Source: Chondrus crispus
Taxonomy: Eukaryota; Rhodophyta; Florideophyceae; Gigartinales; Gigartinaceae
DNA length: 64,000 bases
Assembly: GCF_000350225.1 (NCBI RefSeq)
Contig: NW_005178809.1
Span: 453,875-517,874 of the forward strand
Reading direction: 5' to 3'
A program made the translations under genes and the position numbers. Shown piece by piece: positions 11,301 through 19,376 of the stretch. Numbering within the stretch: position 1 is the first letter of the stretch; the number at the start of each line of letters is the position of its first letter. The notes beneath the pieces are model-generated. The model was given only the letters and a program-made list of their open reading frames with translations. It was not told the origin of the DNA and did no database searches.

Positions 11301-11722
11301 AAATCCAAATTGCGAAAGACGCTACCTATCCCATGTTGAGAGCCCAAGGAAAAGCCATTGCACAATGTATTGTGGCGTTGCGCCTCATATCGTGAAGGAA
11401 ACTTCCGCAAAGCTCCAATGATTACATTCTGAATGACCTGGTCTATCGAGACAAACCCCACTGCCGGCTGGGACCCATGCAAGGTTGGATATTGCGTCTG
11501 CCCTGGCCATGCCACATATAGCCGGTCAAGCAATCGAGTGTAGGAGCGATGCGGTAGCTTTGTCGATTCTAGGCAAATCTTATGCTCTGGCTCCTGAATT
11601 TGACTATTCAGGTCATCTATGTATTTCCGAAATGTGCAAGCATTGGAAAAGATTCTCCTCGCGATGCGAATGAACTTTTTGCGGTCAGCATGGTATTCTG
11701 AGTCATCGCTCCGGGGTAGCAT
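8369..11722 (-). CDS. TERT: Telomerase reverse transcriptase, single exon
   Basis: This is the catalytic protein of telomerase, which copies an RNA template onto chromosome ends. All regions occur in order in one 1,117-codon frame. TEN-like: LLQNIGPALLTHLLS near 160 and FLQICGPSP near 205. RNA-binding domain: a CP-like region (RWLRERRKVHKRLVG to KMCPL) and a QFP-like region (FLIACFRQLAP to NGIRDLV, about 385-420). T motif: from W475, with FYVTDGDLYRNRLFYFRREVW. Motifs 1/2: LRFVPKRSSLRG around K569. Motif A: D674 in CSVDITTSFDT. Insertion in fingers: about 690-790. Motif B': GLPQG at 800-804. Motif C: VDD with D854 and D855. Motif D: NIEKTKTNF. Motif E: WCGLNI. A C-terminal thumb of about 200 residues ends the protein. 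The length is typical and every catalytic Asp is present. It lies tail to tail with the nucleotidyltransferase gene. The T motif and the long A-B' spacing separate it from retrotransposon reverse transcriptases. Confidence 0.95.
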   Translation of the reverse strand: MLPRSDDSEYHADRKKFIRIARRIFSNACTFRKYIDDLNSQIQEPEHKICLESTKLPHRSYTRLLDRLYVAWPGQTQYPTLHGSQPAVGFVSIDQVIQNVIIGALRKFPSRYEAQRHNTLCNGFSLGSQHGIGSVFRNLDLRSSSSQIQILRSPAWKELLQNIGPALLTHLLSQSILLVATSEETQRSFRKPGVSADLPLSFVFLQICGPSPSDYKAKASTSSSRGESEIVLRRDILYHNANQGEMSSHHAEVNIPPTTAAQVPSRCLNSGLPRMHHLQGLSPSRASARFLISRIFSGCSPANLLTIRQPDGAGAAKRGPTRGTRWLRERRKVHKRLVGVTPILEEVIRRTNKRSFRRLLGKMCPLPQLSRTGLVDCATNPRDVTRFLIACFRQLAPTALFGSERNRYIYENGIRDLVCRRLKRESFNIRKRVTRRRIILSEVVWLYRPGAHGKKICNPTDFAFRWLRIEELFEWMFRGVLLPILHQSFYVTDGDLYRNRLFYFRREVWAQLTHAAYENILRNDKKFSVLSKDGLAACTLQRHDSLQKLDPVLCPYPVLMHHELRFVPKRSSLRGIQCIRGKMLRGFSCLKSSHRTILSTRDIRFRASGTIRKAKTNMKSAFRYILRILSTESHVKSRLGASVFSLDDVFDRFLHLKKKWVQNKRPAMYACSVDITTSFDTIPLGTLFSEVIPAVLTKERYVALRYQIAKASIATGKTRQRCLTHVCTEPGEETSFSGVVRRKLAPDHAGAVFTDLVQRVTISRDQILQFLCEFLRNNLIAVPKSDHSALETGFAVQCRGLPQGNQLSPLLTSLFYAYVERRDLAEFLQGQPQQSELTTPTFNECLCLLMRQVDDTLFLTSRKTRAIQFLQRMVKGWRHSHGFGVNIEKTKTNFKSDFAGKWVKEMAWCGLNIDVATMQVRNDYTRYGQDEGGCVRDALFIEHDTMPGTCFAERAWACFKPKLHALLLDSRINSRRTVALNLYQAALLACLKMSSYATVIQPREKQLICVVDVMMSKFVELVNRAMRSRMAASRRCRLPLSQVELRYLTFHAFQSGIAKRLRKRRGMRKRTESCLRMVQERLDECADCLRKQHDSSMQGVANRINQTSCTSLWRLRL

Positions 11723-12369
11723 TTCATTTCACGATCGGGGTACAAAATGCCTCATACCAGTCGCTAATGACCCGAAGAGTGATGGGAACAGACTCTTTCA
11801 AAGTCAGAAGAGACCTTTGCAGCGTGTGCGCTGTCGAGAATTCGGACAGTTCGTCCTAACGGCAGTTTGTGTCGAAGGAAGACATCGGCATGCCGAGGAA
11901 CGGGCGGATGTTGAAGTGAGATAGTCTGGTACTTGGGAATTTGTTAGAGCTTACGCTCTGGTGCGGAATCCGGCAACATGAAGTCCGAGGGCGGCATCCG
12001 ACGCGAGCCGCCGGGGTACAATATCTACTGTGGCTACCCTCCTCCAGTGCCTGCGTAAAGACTCGATTGTTAGAGTTATTGACTAAATGTAGCCTACAAA
12101 GTGTTACACAGTCAGTGACCACCCGGGTTTTATCTGACATTTTGGCTGTTATGATAAATTTTGGGCCATGCCGAGCTGACACTAGCTATGTTAGAAATGG
12201 ACCTCCGCGAGGTCATAAGGGCACAGTTTCGGATGTACTACCAACCCTTGACTTTCGGCTCGCATTTTCCATCTCTTCCCGAGAAGCGACACTCTCTCCA
12301 CATACCTCAAGCGCTCGTCAGTTGAGTTCTCTTCTGGTTTCTGCTGATTAATGCGCAAAACGGACAAGT
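11723..12369. other. Intergenic region, probable divergent promoters
   Basis: This stretch of 647 bases separates the starts of two divergent genes, telomerase (-) and the multi-frame gene (+). No domain-bearing frame, terminal repeat or clear core promoter motif was found. The left end of a mobile element covering the next genes might lie here, but I could not locate it. Confidence 0.4.
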
Positions 12370-13335
12370 ATGGCACATGCGGAGCCCGTTTCGTCTGATC
12401 CGTCGCCATCTGGACGGGCGCATGACGAGTTCCTATGTCCCCCTTGCTTCGCCTGCCAAACACAAGACAGACGAAAACCAAGCCTGCTAATACTTCTCGA
12501 CGAACAGCAGGTAAGAGCTAGGGCTACTGCTGACACAGGAACGTCCCTGAACCCTTTTGCTACCCTTGATGTAGCGGGAAAATCGGCTGTGTACCTCTGC
12601 ACTGCTTGCCGGGACAAGAACGCTGGATGGCAAGTATTGTGTAATCCCAGGAGGTATGGTGCCAAATCAGCGTCAAGGGCCCTGCGTCTCTGGAAGAGAA
12701 GATTTTCTCCCGACGTTCTCAGAAATTCTACCGTCAGCTGTTTCATTTGTTCTAGAAATATCCAGAGCGTACAGTGGAAGCGTGCAGAGGTGGGTAGTAG
12801 GGCAAATAGGAGAAGAAACCCTACGCGGGATTGGACGCTGTTCAATCTCATTTCTGACGGGGAAGCTGTTCGTTCGGCATTTACAGATGAGCTAATTCGA
12901 CTTTCTGAATGTGACAACATAACTGCTCAGGAGCTCTTGAGGGACCCATCCGTGCATCATCTCTGCTATGTACATTTAAACCACAGCAGAATCTCGCAAG
13001 AAAGAGCAATGAGACTACAAAGAACCAACAACTCTGAGGGATGTGTTTTCATGAATTGCGGCTGTATTTTTGACAATGATCATCGTGAAAAATCTCGTCT
13101 ATGGAGAATCAATTCGATTAATGTGAATACTTTAGAGGATATGGAAGAACTGTCACAGTTTGACGATAATATTCGGAGTCATTCCAATGGCTATCTATCT
13201 GCTTCAGATGTGAGAGGACAGTACAGCTGTCGTAGCTGTCTCCATATTATCACTGAAGGAAGCTTTGTCCTTGGGAATATAGCAGATTGGACCCTTATGC
13301 CCTTCCAACGCTGCAGTTTGACAATTGGGATATAA
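12370..13335 (+). CDS. N-terminal part: Cys-rich module
   Basis: A frame of 321 codons. Cys groups at residues 23-29 (CPPCFAC), about 76-79 (CTAC), about 123 (CFIC) and later MNCGCIF suggest zinc binding, perhaps a ribbon or treble clef. The middle (DELIRLSECDNITAQELL to HHLCYVHLNHSRIS) corresponds to the conserved first part of the related metazoan proteins. The last dozen residues are probably out of frame, because the overlapping frame gives LQFDNWDIKP, which fits the family better. Confidence 0.45.
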   Translation: MAHAEPVSSDPSPSGRAHDEFLCPPCFACQTQDRRKPSLLILLDEQQVRARATADTGTSLNPFATLDVAGKSAVYLCTACRDKNAGWQVLCNPRRYGAKSASRALRLWKRRFSPDVLRNSTVSCFICSRNIQSVQWKRAEVGSRANRRRNPTRDWTLFNLISDGEAVRSAFTDELIRLSECDNITAQELLRDPSVHHLCYVHLNHSRISQERAMRLQRTNNSEGCVFMNCGCIFDNDHREKSRLWRINSINVNTLEDMEELSQFDDNIRSHSNGYLSASDVRGQYSCRSCLHIITEGSFVLGNIADWTLMPFQRCSLTIGI

Positions 13336-14102
13336 AGCCTCTCCATGCCGTAAAGGCAGACCAGAAGGCTATGCCTAAAGTTAATGGTTCCTTACTGCAG
13401 GCAGTAACACAAAAGCGGAAGCCGGAATATGAGGAACTCTTTCTTCCAGATGCGAAAAGGCGCAAAACTGAGGGACAAACCTCTTGGCGACCACAATTGT
13501 TGTTGGGTGACAGGGAGGCTTTTGGGGATTCTTTCTCCACGCCCGAAACACAAATAATTCTAGACCGGTTCAATGATGTCGTATTTGGAATTACTGCCCT
13601 CTTTAGAAACGCCCTTGTGGGCGGACACGAACAGAAAAAATCCGAGTACAACACAAGTACCAGAGAACAGTTTGGGTATAAATGCAGCAGTCCACCTATC
13701 AACTTCAGGACTCTGCTATTGTCGTGCTTCAAACCACATGGAGGTGCTGCTGAACCCACGTTTGATCAGCATGTGATTTATGTAGAGATTAGCAGAGACT
13801 CCGCTGCGGACATATTATCGGTGAGGAGATTTCTCAATCTTATTGTTGAACAACTGAAGCCTGGAAAGCCTGGACGCCCTCGCTATGTCGTTCTTGCTGG
13901 TGATCAACCGTCCTACAAGATGTTTAGCGAGCTTTGGTTGGAGTCTTGGAGGAAATCTAAGAAGGACCGGGACAGGATGACGACTACATATACTGAGTGT
14001 GATAAGAACGAAGCACTCCCTCTTCACGATTGGCTTGTTCCATATCCGGGGTTTTTCACGCTGAGAAACAAGCCATGTACTCCCTTTGCAAAGAAATGTT
14101 AG
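13287..14102 (+). CDS. Second part: DNFD-like region
   Basis: A frame of 271 codons. Near its start the motif FDNWDIKPLHAVKADQK resembles the DNFD/DNLD motif that follows the Cys module in the related proteins. Further on, RPRYVVLAGDQPSYKMFSELW fits the conserved GDQ(P/L) block of those proteins. Near the end, YPGFF is followed by an apparent change of frame. Confidence 0.45.
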   Translation: MDPYALPTLQFDNWDIKPLHAVKADQKAMPKVNGSLLQAVTQKRKPEYEELFLPDAKRRKTEGQTSWRPQLLLGDREAFGDSFSTPETQIILDRFNDVVFGITALFRNALVGGHEQKKSEYNTSTREQFGYKCSSPPINFRTLLLSCFKPHGGAAEPTFDQHVIYVEISRDSAADILSVRRFLNLIVEQLKPGKPGRPRYVVLAGDQPSYKMFSELWLESWRKSKKDRDRMTTTYTECDKNEALPLHDWLVPYPGFFTLRNKPCTPFAKKC

Positions 14103-14557
14103 ATGGGTTGGGTTTACAGGAGTTGGCTGGTTGCACAGGACTGTCGAAGTCTCAGGTCGAGAACATCCTCAGTCATTCCCATGCCAGAAACAATCGTGCT
14201 GTGCTCTTCAATTTGGCCTGCGCCATGATAATTCATTTAATTGATATTCTTGTCGGAGAGGACGACGATATTGAGAAGCGTATTACTCGTATGCACGCTG
14301 ATGCTTCCCGGAAAATAATTTCAGCAGATACGGAAATCAATCCCGATGAAGTTCATACACCGGAGGCGCAAATACGCGTTTCGGAATCATATTCACGCTC
14401 TGTGTGCTCACCAACACCTGGGCGTTTGTACGATGCGACCTCAGACATGGTAACTGCCGAAGTTCTTGAAATTGGTAGAATCCTGCGACGAAAAGTAGAA
14501 TATCACTTCACAAACGGCCCCAACGGAAAGCACTTCATAACTACAGTCCTCTTTTGA
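14030..14557 (+). CDS. Third part: helical region
   Basis: A frame of 175 codons. After an out-of-frame start, FHAEKQAMYSLCKEMLDGLG and the following helices fit the family block PGxFHxxK...; the stop is followed in the same frame by family-like sequence in the next piece. It contains no recognised catalytic motif. Confidence 0.4.
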   Translation: MACSISGVFHAEKQAMYSLCKEMLDGLGLQELAGCTGLSKSQVENILSHSHARNNRAVLFNLACAMIIHLIDILVGEDDDIEKRITRMHADASRKIISADTEINPDEVHTPEAQIRVSESYSRSVCSPTPGRLYDATSDMVTAEVLEIGRILRRKVEYHFTNGPNGKHFITTVLF

Positions 14558-14614
14558 TGCCTACTTCCGACAATCGGCTTTCACGTCATTTCGAGGACTG
14601 GCCATACAGATTGC

Positions 14615-16009
14615 ATGGATGCCTTCTGGTTCAAGCATAATTTTATATTACACTCAACTAATCATTTGAAGTACCAGGAATTGTCCTTGTTCTATGCGTT
14701 CTTTCGTGGAATACTTCCTACATTTGTAAGCAACGTATTGTTCGCCGAAAAACCAGGAAAAGCAGTACTGAAACTGCTTAGTTTCACTGGCAAGGAGAAA
14801 GGGGGATTGGACAGAAGAGGTTGGGTTTATGTGCACCAAGATGAAGCTCTAGAGATGCTCATCGTGAGACACCTTAAGGGTCTCAGTGTCAACTTTATTA
14901 ATCACCTTGAGAACGCGGCGTCCTGGCTGATGGAGGTATCTCTCATGAGAGCTCTAACTAGATACGTCACAGGGGCATCCAGGGCGTTCGGAAGAAAAAG
15001 AGAGATTGTAGATGGAGGAGAGCTACCAGGCCCTTTGGGACAATTCGACAGAAATGCCCGACAGTGGACAACAGTGGCACGTATGGTACATGTAATGCGC
15101 GAGGCTGGATTTCTCGGTATCAGGCATAGGGGGGCTGAAAGACTGACGAACGTTTTTAGCACACCACCAAAAATGATGAACATTATGAAAGACCAGGAGA
15201 TGATTTTGAACATCGCCAGTGAAGGAGCTCTTACAGCAAAGCTTCATGCGTGTGTTCTGTTTCCAGAGGTGTTTGGACATCTTTCTGAAGAGGATAGAAG
15301 CAAGCTTTTCTATGGAAAAAAATTTAAGAAGTGGACAAAGACCAGAACTGTGCTTCGACCGTCTCAGTCTATGTCTAAGAAAAATGGTACTGCCTTACAG
15401 ACACAAGATTCTACGTCTGCCTTCACAGTGGTTGCTCGGGAGTCTGCCTCTTCGGGTGTGAAAAGACCGGAAGGCAAGGAGGCTTACGTTAAACTTTTAA
15501 ATGATAGAAGAAGAAAGCTGTCAAAAATGAAGGACTGCTTCTCTATTGCGCTACAAAACGCAGTCGCCAAAGGACAAAACACAGTACTCGAGGAGTTCAT
15601 AAGAAGATGGGAAATGCTACACAACAAGAGGTACCTCGTAACTGCTTTTGCAGACAGTTTTTGGGACAACACCGGGAATATTTGTCACTCCCCGAAGTCT
15701 CGTTTTCTTAAATATGGCGCAAGAGGCAACAGGGAGGTTCGCTATCCTTTAAACAACTTTGCTGGCAACGGTGATATATCTGTCTCACAAAATCTTTATG
15801 GGGCGCAAATAGTGCCGTACTTCTCTTTGCAGGTCGATGTAATGAATGCACTACACTACAGAGGAAGTATTGGTGAGCGGGGTACTGTATTGAGGGAGGT
15901 AGTGACCGGTAAGATGAAGAATATGCTGAGGCCATGGGTTACGGGCACACGAGCAAAAAAAATCTTAGCCAAGTACATCTTCACATCGATGACCCGTCCC
16001 TTGTTTTGA
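14615..16009 (+). CDS. Fourth part: long helical region
   Basis: A frame of 464 codons in the same frame as the preceding piece, from which a stop and about 57 bases separate it. HTDCMDAFWF lies just upstream in the open frame. A Lys/Arg-rich segment (KLLNDRRRKLSKMKD) lies at about 290-305. No catalytic signature is seen. The end overlaps the next frame at a run of eight A. Confidence 0.45.
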   Translation: MDAFWFKHNFILHSTNHLKYQELSLFYAFFRGILPTFVSNVLFAEKPGKAVLKLLSFTGKEKGGLDRRGWVYVHQDEALEMLIVRHLKGLSVNFINHLENAASWLMEVSLMRALTRYVTGASRAFGRKREIVDGGELPGPLGQFDRNARQWTTVARMVHVMREAGFLGIRHRGAERLTNVFSTPPKMMNIMKDQEMILNIASEGALTAKLHACVLFPEVFGHLSEEDRSKLFYGKKFKKWTKTRTVLRPSQSMSKKNGTALQTQDSTSAFTVVARESASSGVKRPEGKEAYVKLLNDRRRKLSKMKDCFSIALQNAVAKGQNTVLEEFIRRWEMLHNKRYLVTAFADSFWDNTGNICHSPKSRFLKYGARGNREVRYPLNNFAGNGDISVSQNLYGAQIVPYFSLQVDVMNALHYRGSIGERGTVLREVVTGKMKNMLRPWVTGTRAKKILAKYIFTSMTRPLF

Positions 16010-17739
16010 GACATAAATCAGCAGAGCAACAAAGGCGTGACGACGGCAGAAGTACGTTTTCTACAGCTGAGGATGACGCAGAGCTCTCCAGCGACACGTA
16101 CAAAAAGGGCTTTGGGGAGGAGTTAAACGTTCCGTGGTCCTCTCTCCTCAATGACAGGAAATACAAAGATGAGCTGGCATCATTACAACTTTTCTGTGGA
16201 GCGGCTGCTGTCTCTGAACTCCTAATGGAGAGGGATAAGTCGTGTTGTATTTACCTGCATGGAGGAAACTTTGCAATAGAAACCACTTTTACAAAAAGTT
16301 CCCCTCATGACTTTATACCGATGCGCTGCAGTGATATTTTAATCTTCGAAGATTCTCTGACAGGGTTCGTGATATTGAAGAACAAGCAAAGTGGTTCTGT
16401 ATCGCCAAATGATAGCACGACATTCAGGATTCCCCGAAACAGGTGCATTGTGTTTAAGTCAAATGGCACCGCATGCCTCGGACATCACGTCATTTCCCAC
16501 GGTGAGGCAGAGACACGATTTGTGTCTGTAATCAAGAATTACGTAATGCTGCCTTTCATGGCATTCACGGCTGGGCTACCTGTGACTTCACAGAGGCGCT
16601 CAACAACTCCCAGTGCAACTACACGTTGCAGTGGGTCATTAATATTATCAGATGATACTGATGTATTCATAATACTTCTATGCAACACATCAGTTCATGG
16701 TATAGGGGTGATGCATGTAATTAACGACTCACTGCATGGCCTGGATGAGTCTATCGCATCAGTTGAAAAAACAAACCTCACTGTGAAAGACGTCTGTATG
16801 GCATACTGCGTGGCGGGCTGCGACTTCTGTCCTTCATTTTTCGGACTGAACCACGACACTTTTATAGAGGCCATGAAACAGTTCCATGTGTACGTCGGCT
16901 CTCTGACCCCCTGCACATCGTCACAATTTGACAATATGGAAATGTTTGTTTGCCTAACATATTTGTTCAGACACGGTAAGAGAATACTTTTAACTCCTTC
17001 TGAGGAAAAGGAACTAATCACGAAGGAGAACCCTTCAAGTAGCCGAAATGCTGGTAATAACAGAGATATTTTAGTCATCCGGAAGTCAGCCTTTGTCTCC
17101 AAGCACGCAGTGGGCTCCGTGCTTTGGAAAATAGACGTTTACAACTTTGTAGCCGACTTAGTCACGTCGTCTAACCAACTGGTTCCGCCAAGGCTACACT
17201 TAGACATGCAGATGCGTAGGGCAGACTTTGTACTTGAGAAGTACTGGTCAAGGTCCTCAGAAGACAACCTTTGTCCGAACGAGGTCGGGGGCTGCTCAAC
17301 GACATATGGGTTCAACACTGACGGCTCAGTTTTACTAGAACTAGAAAAGGACATAAGCATTGTGCATTCAGATATTAAGGCTGCGGTTTTGTCTTGGAGG
17401 TGCAAGGGAGAATGTTCTACTCGAAGATGCACGTGTTTTAAAAACGGCCTCAAATTTGTTGCCTGTGACTGCACCTATCACCTATGCAAAAATAGTGCGG
17501 ATGCCGTGGCTTCACAGCCAGAAGCCAGCGGATTGTGTAATGAAAACTTGGATAGGGCAGTTCAAAATATTGGCTCCAACCAGTGTACAGGTGCGGGCGA
17601 AAATGATGGCAACATAGAGACTGTCCCACTTATATCGGATTCTGAAAGCGAAGCGAGTGTCTCCGACGGGGGGTCGGAAAAGCTATCATCGGTGCATAGT
17701 GGGGACATAGATCTGGAGGACCTGAGTGCAGTACTCTAA
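15934..17739 (+). CDS. C-terminal part: XPG/PIN-like acidic core plus CXC domain
   Basis: A frame of 601 codons. Residues 189-194 (HGEAET), 240-243 (DDTD in LILSDDTDVFIILL) and 295-297 (GCD in VAGCDFCPSFFGLNHDTF) match in order the acidic residues of XPG/FEN1-like nucleases (EAD, SxDxD, GCDYCPGIxGIG). This suggests a metal-dependent nuclease or a relative of it. From residue 490, CKGECSTRRCTCFKNG and a further CDC...C are a single CXC (tesmin/TSO1-type) zinc-binding repeat, a DNA-binding module. The tail is acidic and Ser-rich. The motif match is seen directly; nuclease activity is inference. Confidence 0.6.
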   Translation: MGYGHTSKKNLSQVHLHIDDPSLVLRHKSAEQQRRDDGRSTFSTAEDDAELSSDTYKKGFGEELNVPWSSLLNDRKYKDELASLQLFCGAAAVSELLMERDKSCCIYLHGGNFAIETTFTKSSPHDFIPMRCSDILIFEDSLTGFVILKNKQSGSVSPNDSTTFRIPRNRCIVFKSNGTACLGHHVISHGEAETRFVSVIKNYVMLPFMAFTAGLPVTSQRRSTTPSATTRCSGSLILSDDTDVFIILLCNTSVHGIGVMHVINDSLHGLDESIASVEKTNLTVKDVCMAYCVAGCDFCPSFFGLNHDTFIEAMKQFHVYVGSLTPCTSSQFDNMEMFVCLTYLFRHGKRILLTPSEEKELITKENPSSSRNAGNNRDILVIRKSAFVSKHAVGSVLWKIDVYNFVADLVTSSNQLVPPRLHLDMQMRRADFVLEKYWSRSSEDNLCPNEVGGCSTTYGFNTDGSVLLELEKDISIVHSDIKAAVLSWRCKGECSTRRCTCFKNGLKFVACDCTYHLCKNSADAVASQPEASGLCNENLDRAVQNIGSNQCTGAGENDGNIETVPLISDSESEASVSDGGSEKLSSVHSGDIDLEDLSAVL

Positions 17740-17830
17740 AAAAGATTTCACTTGTTAAACTAAGTTACGAAGCCAATGTGAAGAGCTCCGAGCGGGGTCA
17801 ATCATTGATAGGTTCCTCCGCAATAATAGT

Positions 17831-18871
17831 TTATTGCAGAGGAACCTGTTCATAAAAGTATGGCATCATTCTTTCCTCATTACGGAGTTTGAACGGAAAC
17901 GCTTTCTCAAAAGCATCTTCATACAATGTTACATTTGCAGGATTATGCAGGCATCTGTCTACCCAAAGCTGATAGACTTCCAAGATATCTTGTGGTGGAG
18001 GATTTTGAACCAAATACTCCCTGTTTCTCCATACATAAAGTCCAACTCCTTGATACATATTAGGCTTAGCTTTGCGTTTATTACCGGAGAGAAGATTTTG
18101 CATGTCGTTAAAAGGAAAACAACCACCTGGAATGCTCAACAACTGCAGGCCTTCAGAGGTAATCGACCGCAAATGCTCCTGTACCCCGTACCTCATACCT
18201 GTAGGTAGCACAAGGCACCTGCAGTAGGGGGCAGTCTTCTGTACGCCAGACTCCAGCTTCTCGACAAGCCTTGCTATGAGACAGGCATCAAATGGAGGGT
18301 TACCTGCCCCTCCCGACACACTTTCCTCATTATGTTCCCAGCTACCAATAGACCCGAATGCAACATCCATGAAATCCATACTACAGTATTGGGACAAAAC
18401 GCCGCTTTCGTTCATACAGTCGGCAAAAAGCTCTGTATTAACCTTGCTCGTACATTTCCAAAGCTTATAAAGACTCTGAGGTACCATCCATGCAGAGAAA
18501 AAGGAAGAACTGTCATACTTTCTCAAAATGGTTTGCTGTAGACAGAAAAGAAAATCTTGGCATTTTTCACCTGGCATAGAGCCTGAAAGATGGCATATGG
18601 TAGAGTTAAGGAAGCTGATAGATGCACCAGTTATGCGGTCACAGTATTCAGTACTTCCTTTGAGTTGCATTCCATTGCAATATCTTTTCCACATTCTTTC
18701 CGCCATACTCAATGATAAAAGAAATAATCGACATTGTGTACCGTCCACAACGGATAGAGAAACCTTATAAAACATCCTGCTTCTCTCATGTCCTCTCAAA
18801 GACATGCTAACAACGCTTAGGGATGTGCGAGGCGTCTCCGAAACGGAAGGAGCTAGTACTGTAGCCGACAT
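17831..18871 (-). CDS. PCIF1-like adenine-N6 methyltransferase
   Basis: A 346-residue single-exon protein. The segment from FGSIGSWE (about 170) to NPPF (191-194) and FDACLIARLVEKLE matches the catalytic core of PCIF1/CAPAM, where (F/L)GS(I/L)GSF is followed by NPPF and a helix. NPPF is the adenine-binding motif of Rossmann-fold N6-adenine methyltransferases. A following strand, YCRCLVLPTGM, fits the fold. No WW domain is seen, unlike the animal cap methyltransferase, so the substrate (mRNA cap, other RNA or DNA) is open. The gene converges on the XPG-like/CXC gene with 91 bases between the stops, as in a two-gene mobile element. It is shorter than animal PCIF1 and may be the catalytic half only. 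Confidence 0.75.
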   Translation of the reverse strand: MSATVLAPSVSETPRTSLSVVSMSLRGHERSRMFYKVSLSVVDGTQCRLFLLSLSMAERMWKRYCNGMQLKGSTEYCDRITGASISFLNSTICHLSGSMPGEKCQDFLFCLQQTILRKYDSSSFFSAWMVPQSLYKLWKCTSKVNTELFADCMNESGVLSQYCSMDFMDVAFGSIGSWEHNEESVSGGAGNPPFDACLIARLVEKLESGVQKTAPYCRCLVLPTGMRYGVQEHLRSITSEGLQLLSIPGGCFPFNDMQNLLSGNKRKAKPNMYQGVGLYVWRNREYLVQNPPPQDILEVYQLWVDRCLHNPANVTLYEDAFEKAFPFKLRNEERMMPYFYEQVPLQ

Positions 18872-19376
18872 TACGACAAATGGCTTGCGTGACGTTCACA
18901 GAGAAGAGCGACACGAGTTCCACAGGGCGTTACTATTCCAATGTGACCTAATAAAGTGAGCAACAACCATAGAACTTGGAGACAGATGGGTATGGTACCG
19001 GGCAAGTTGATATTCTACCGAACTTGCGCTGTACAAGTTCAGCTGCTTTAACACAGAGAAAGCATGCGAGACTGAGAGATTTTCCAGCTTTTTTCTTTCC
19101 TCGTTGTTGGAGTGCCGAGAGGGCTGCTGATTGAACCCCAAATGGCACCAAACGGATGTATATGAGCGGCACACTGAGTGTTCTTGTTGAGCTGAGAATT
19201 TTCTTCCTGCCATCTGAGGTGGTCATGACCGTTCAGCGAAAGCATGCAATGCACACCCTAGTGTAGAATTGCTGGTTTATGGTAATTTTATTCAAGGTCC
19301 AAAATATGGCTTTTTGACCTTGTTCTCGTCGATTTGTCACAAATCAAATGAGAAACTACTCCAGGTCACCGACTGT
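18872..19376. other. Intergenic, no gene recognised
   Basis: No domain-bearing frame was found. It should contain the promoter of the methyltransferase gene at its left and may hold the right end of a mobile element, but no terminal repeat could be matched to the region before 12370. Confidence 0.4.

Larger units (their letters stand above)
12370..17739 (+). pseudogene. Multi-frame gene with Cys-rich start, XPG/PIN-like core and CXC domain
   Basis: Five same-strand frames in succession (12370-13335, 13287-14102, 14030-14557, 14615-16009, 15934-17739) look like pieces of one long protein. They match in order the layout of a large multi-copy family I know from metazoan genomes: zinc-ribbon-like Cys pairs, a DNFD-like motif, an EAD/DTDV/GCD core and a Cys-rich CXC tail. 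Neighbouring frames mostly overlap, and two overlaps lie at homopolymer runs (near 14050 and 15955). This suggests small insertions or deletions, or sequencing slips, rather than introns. Short introns remain possible. Whether this is a host gene or the main gene of a large DNA transposon is open; no terminal repeats were found. Confidence 0.6.

Noticed and set aside
8369-11722. Reading the RT gene as a LINE or group II-like element
   Set aside because: The T motif, RNA-binding blocks, long A-B' insertion and thumb fit telomerase; no endonuclease, gag or repeats flank it.
12370-17739. A clean multi-exon gene model with short introns
   Set aside because: Most neighbouring frames overlap, two of them at homopolymer runs, and I found no convincing pair of splice sites; kept only as an alternative.
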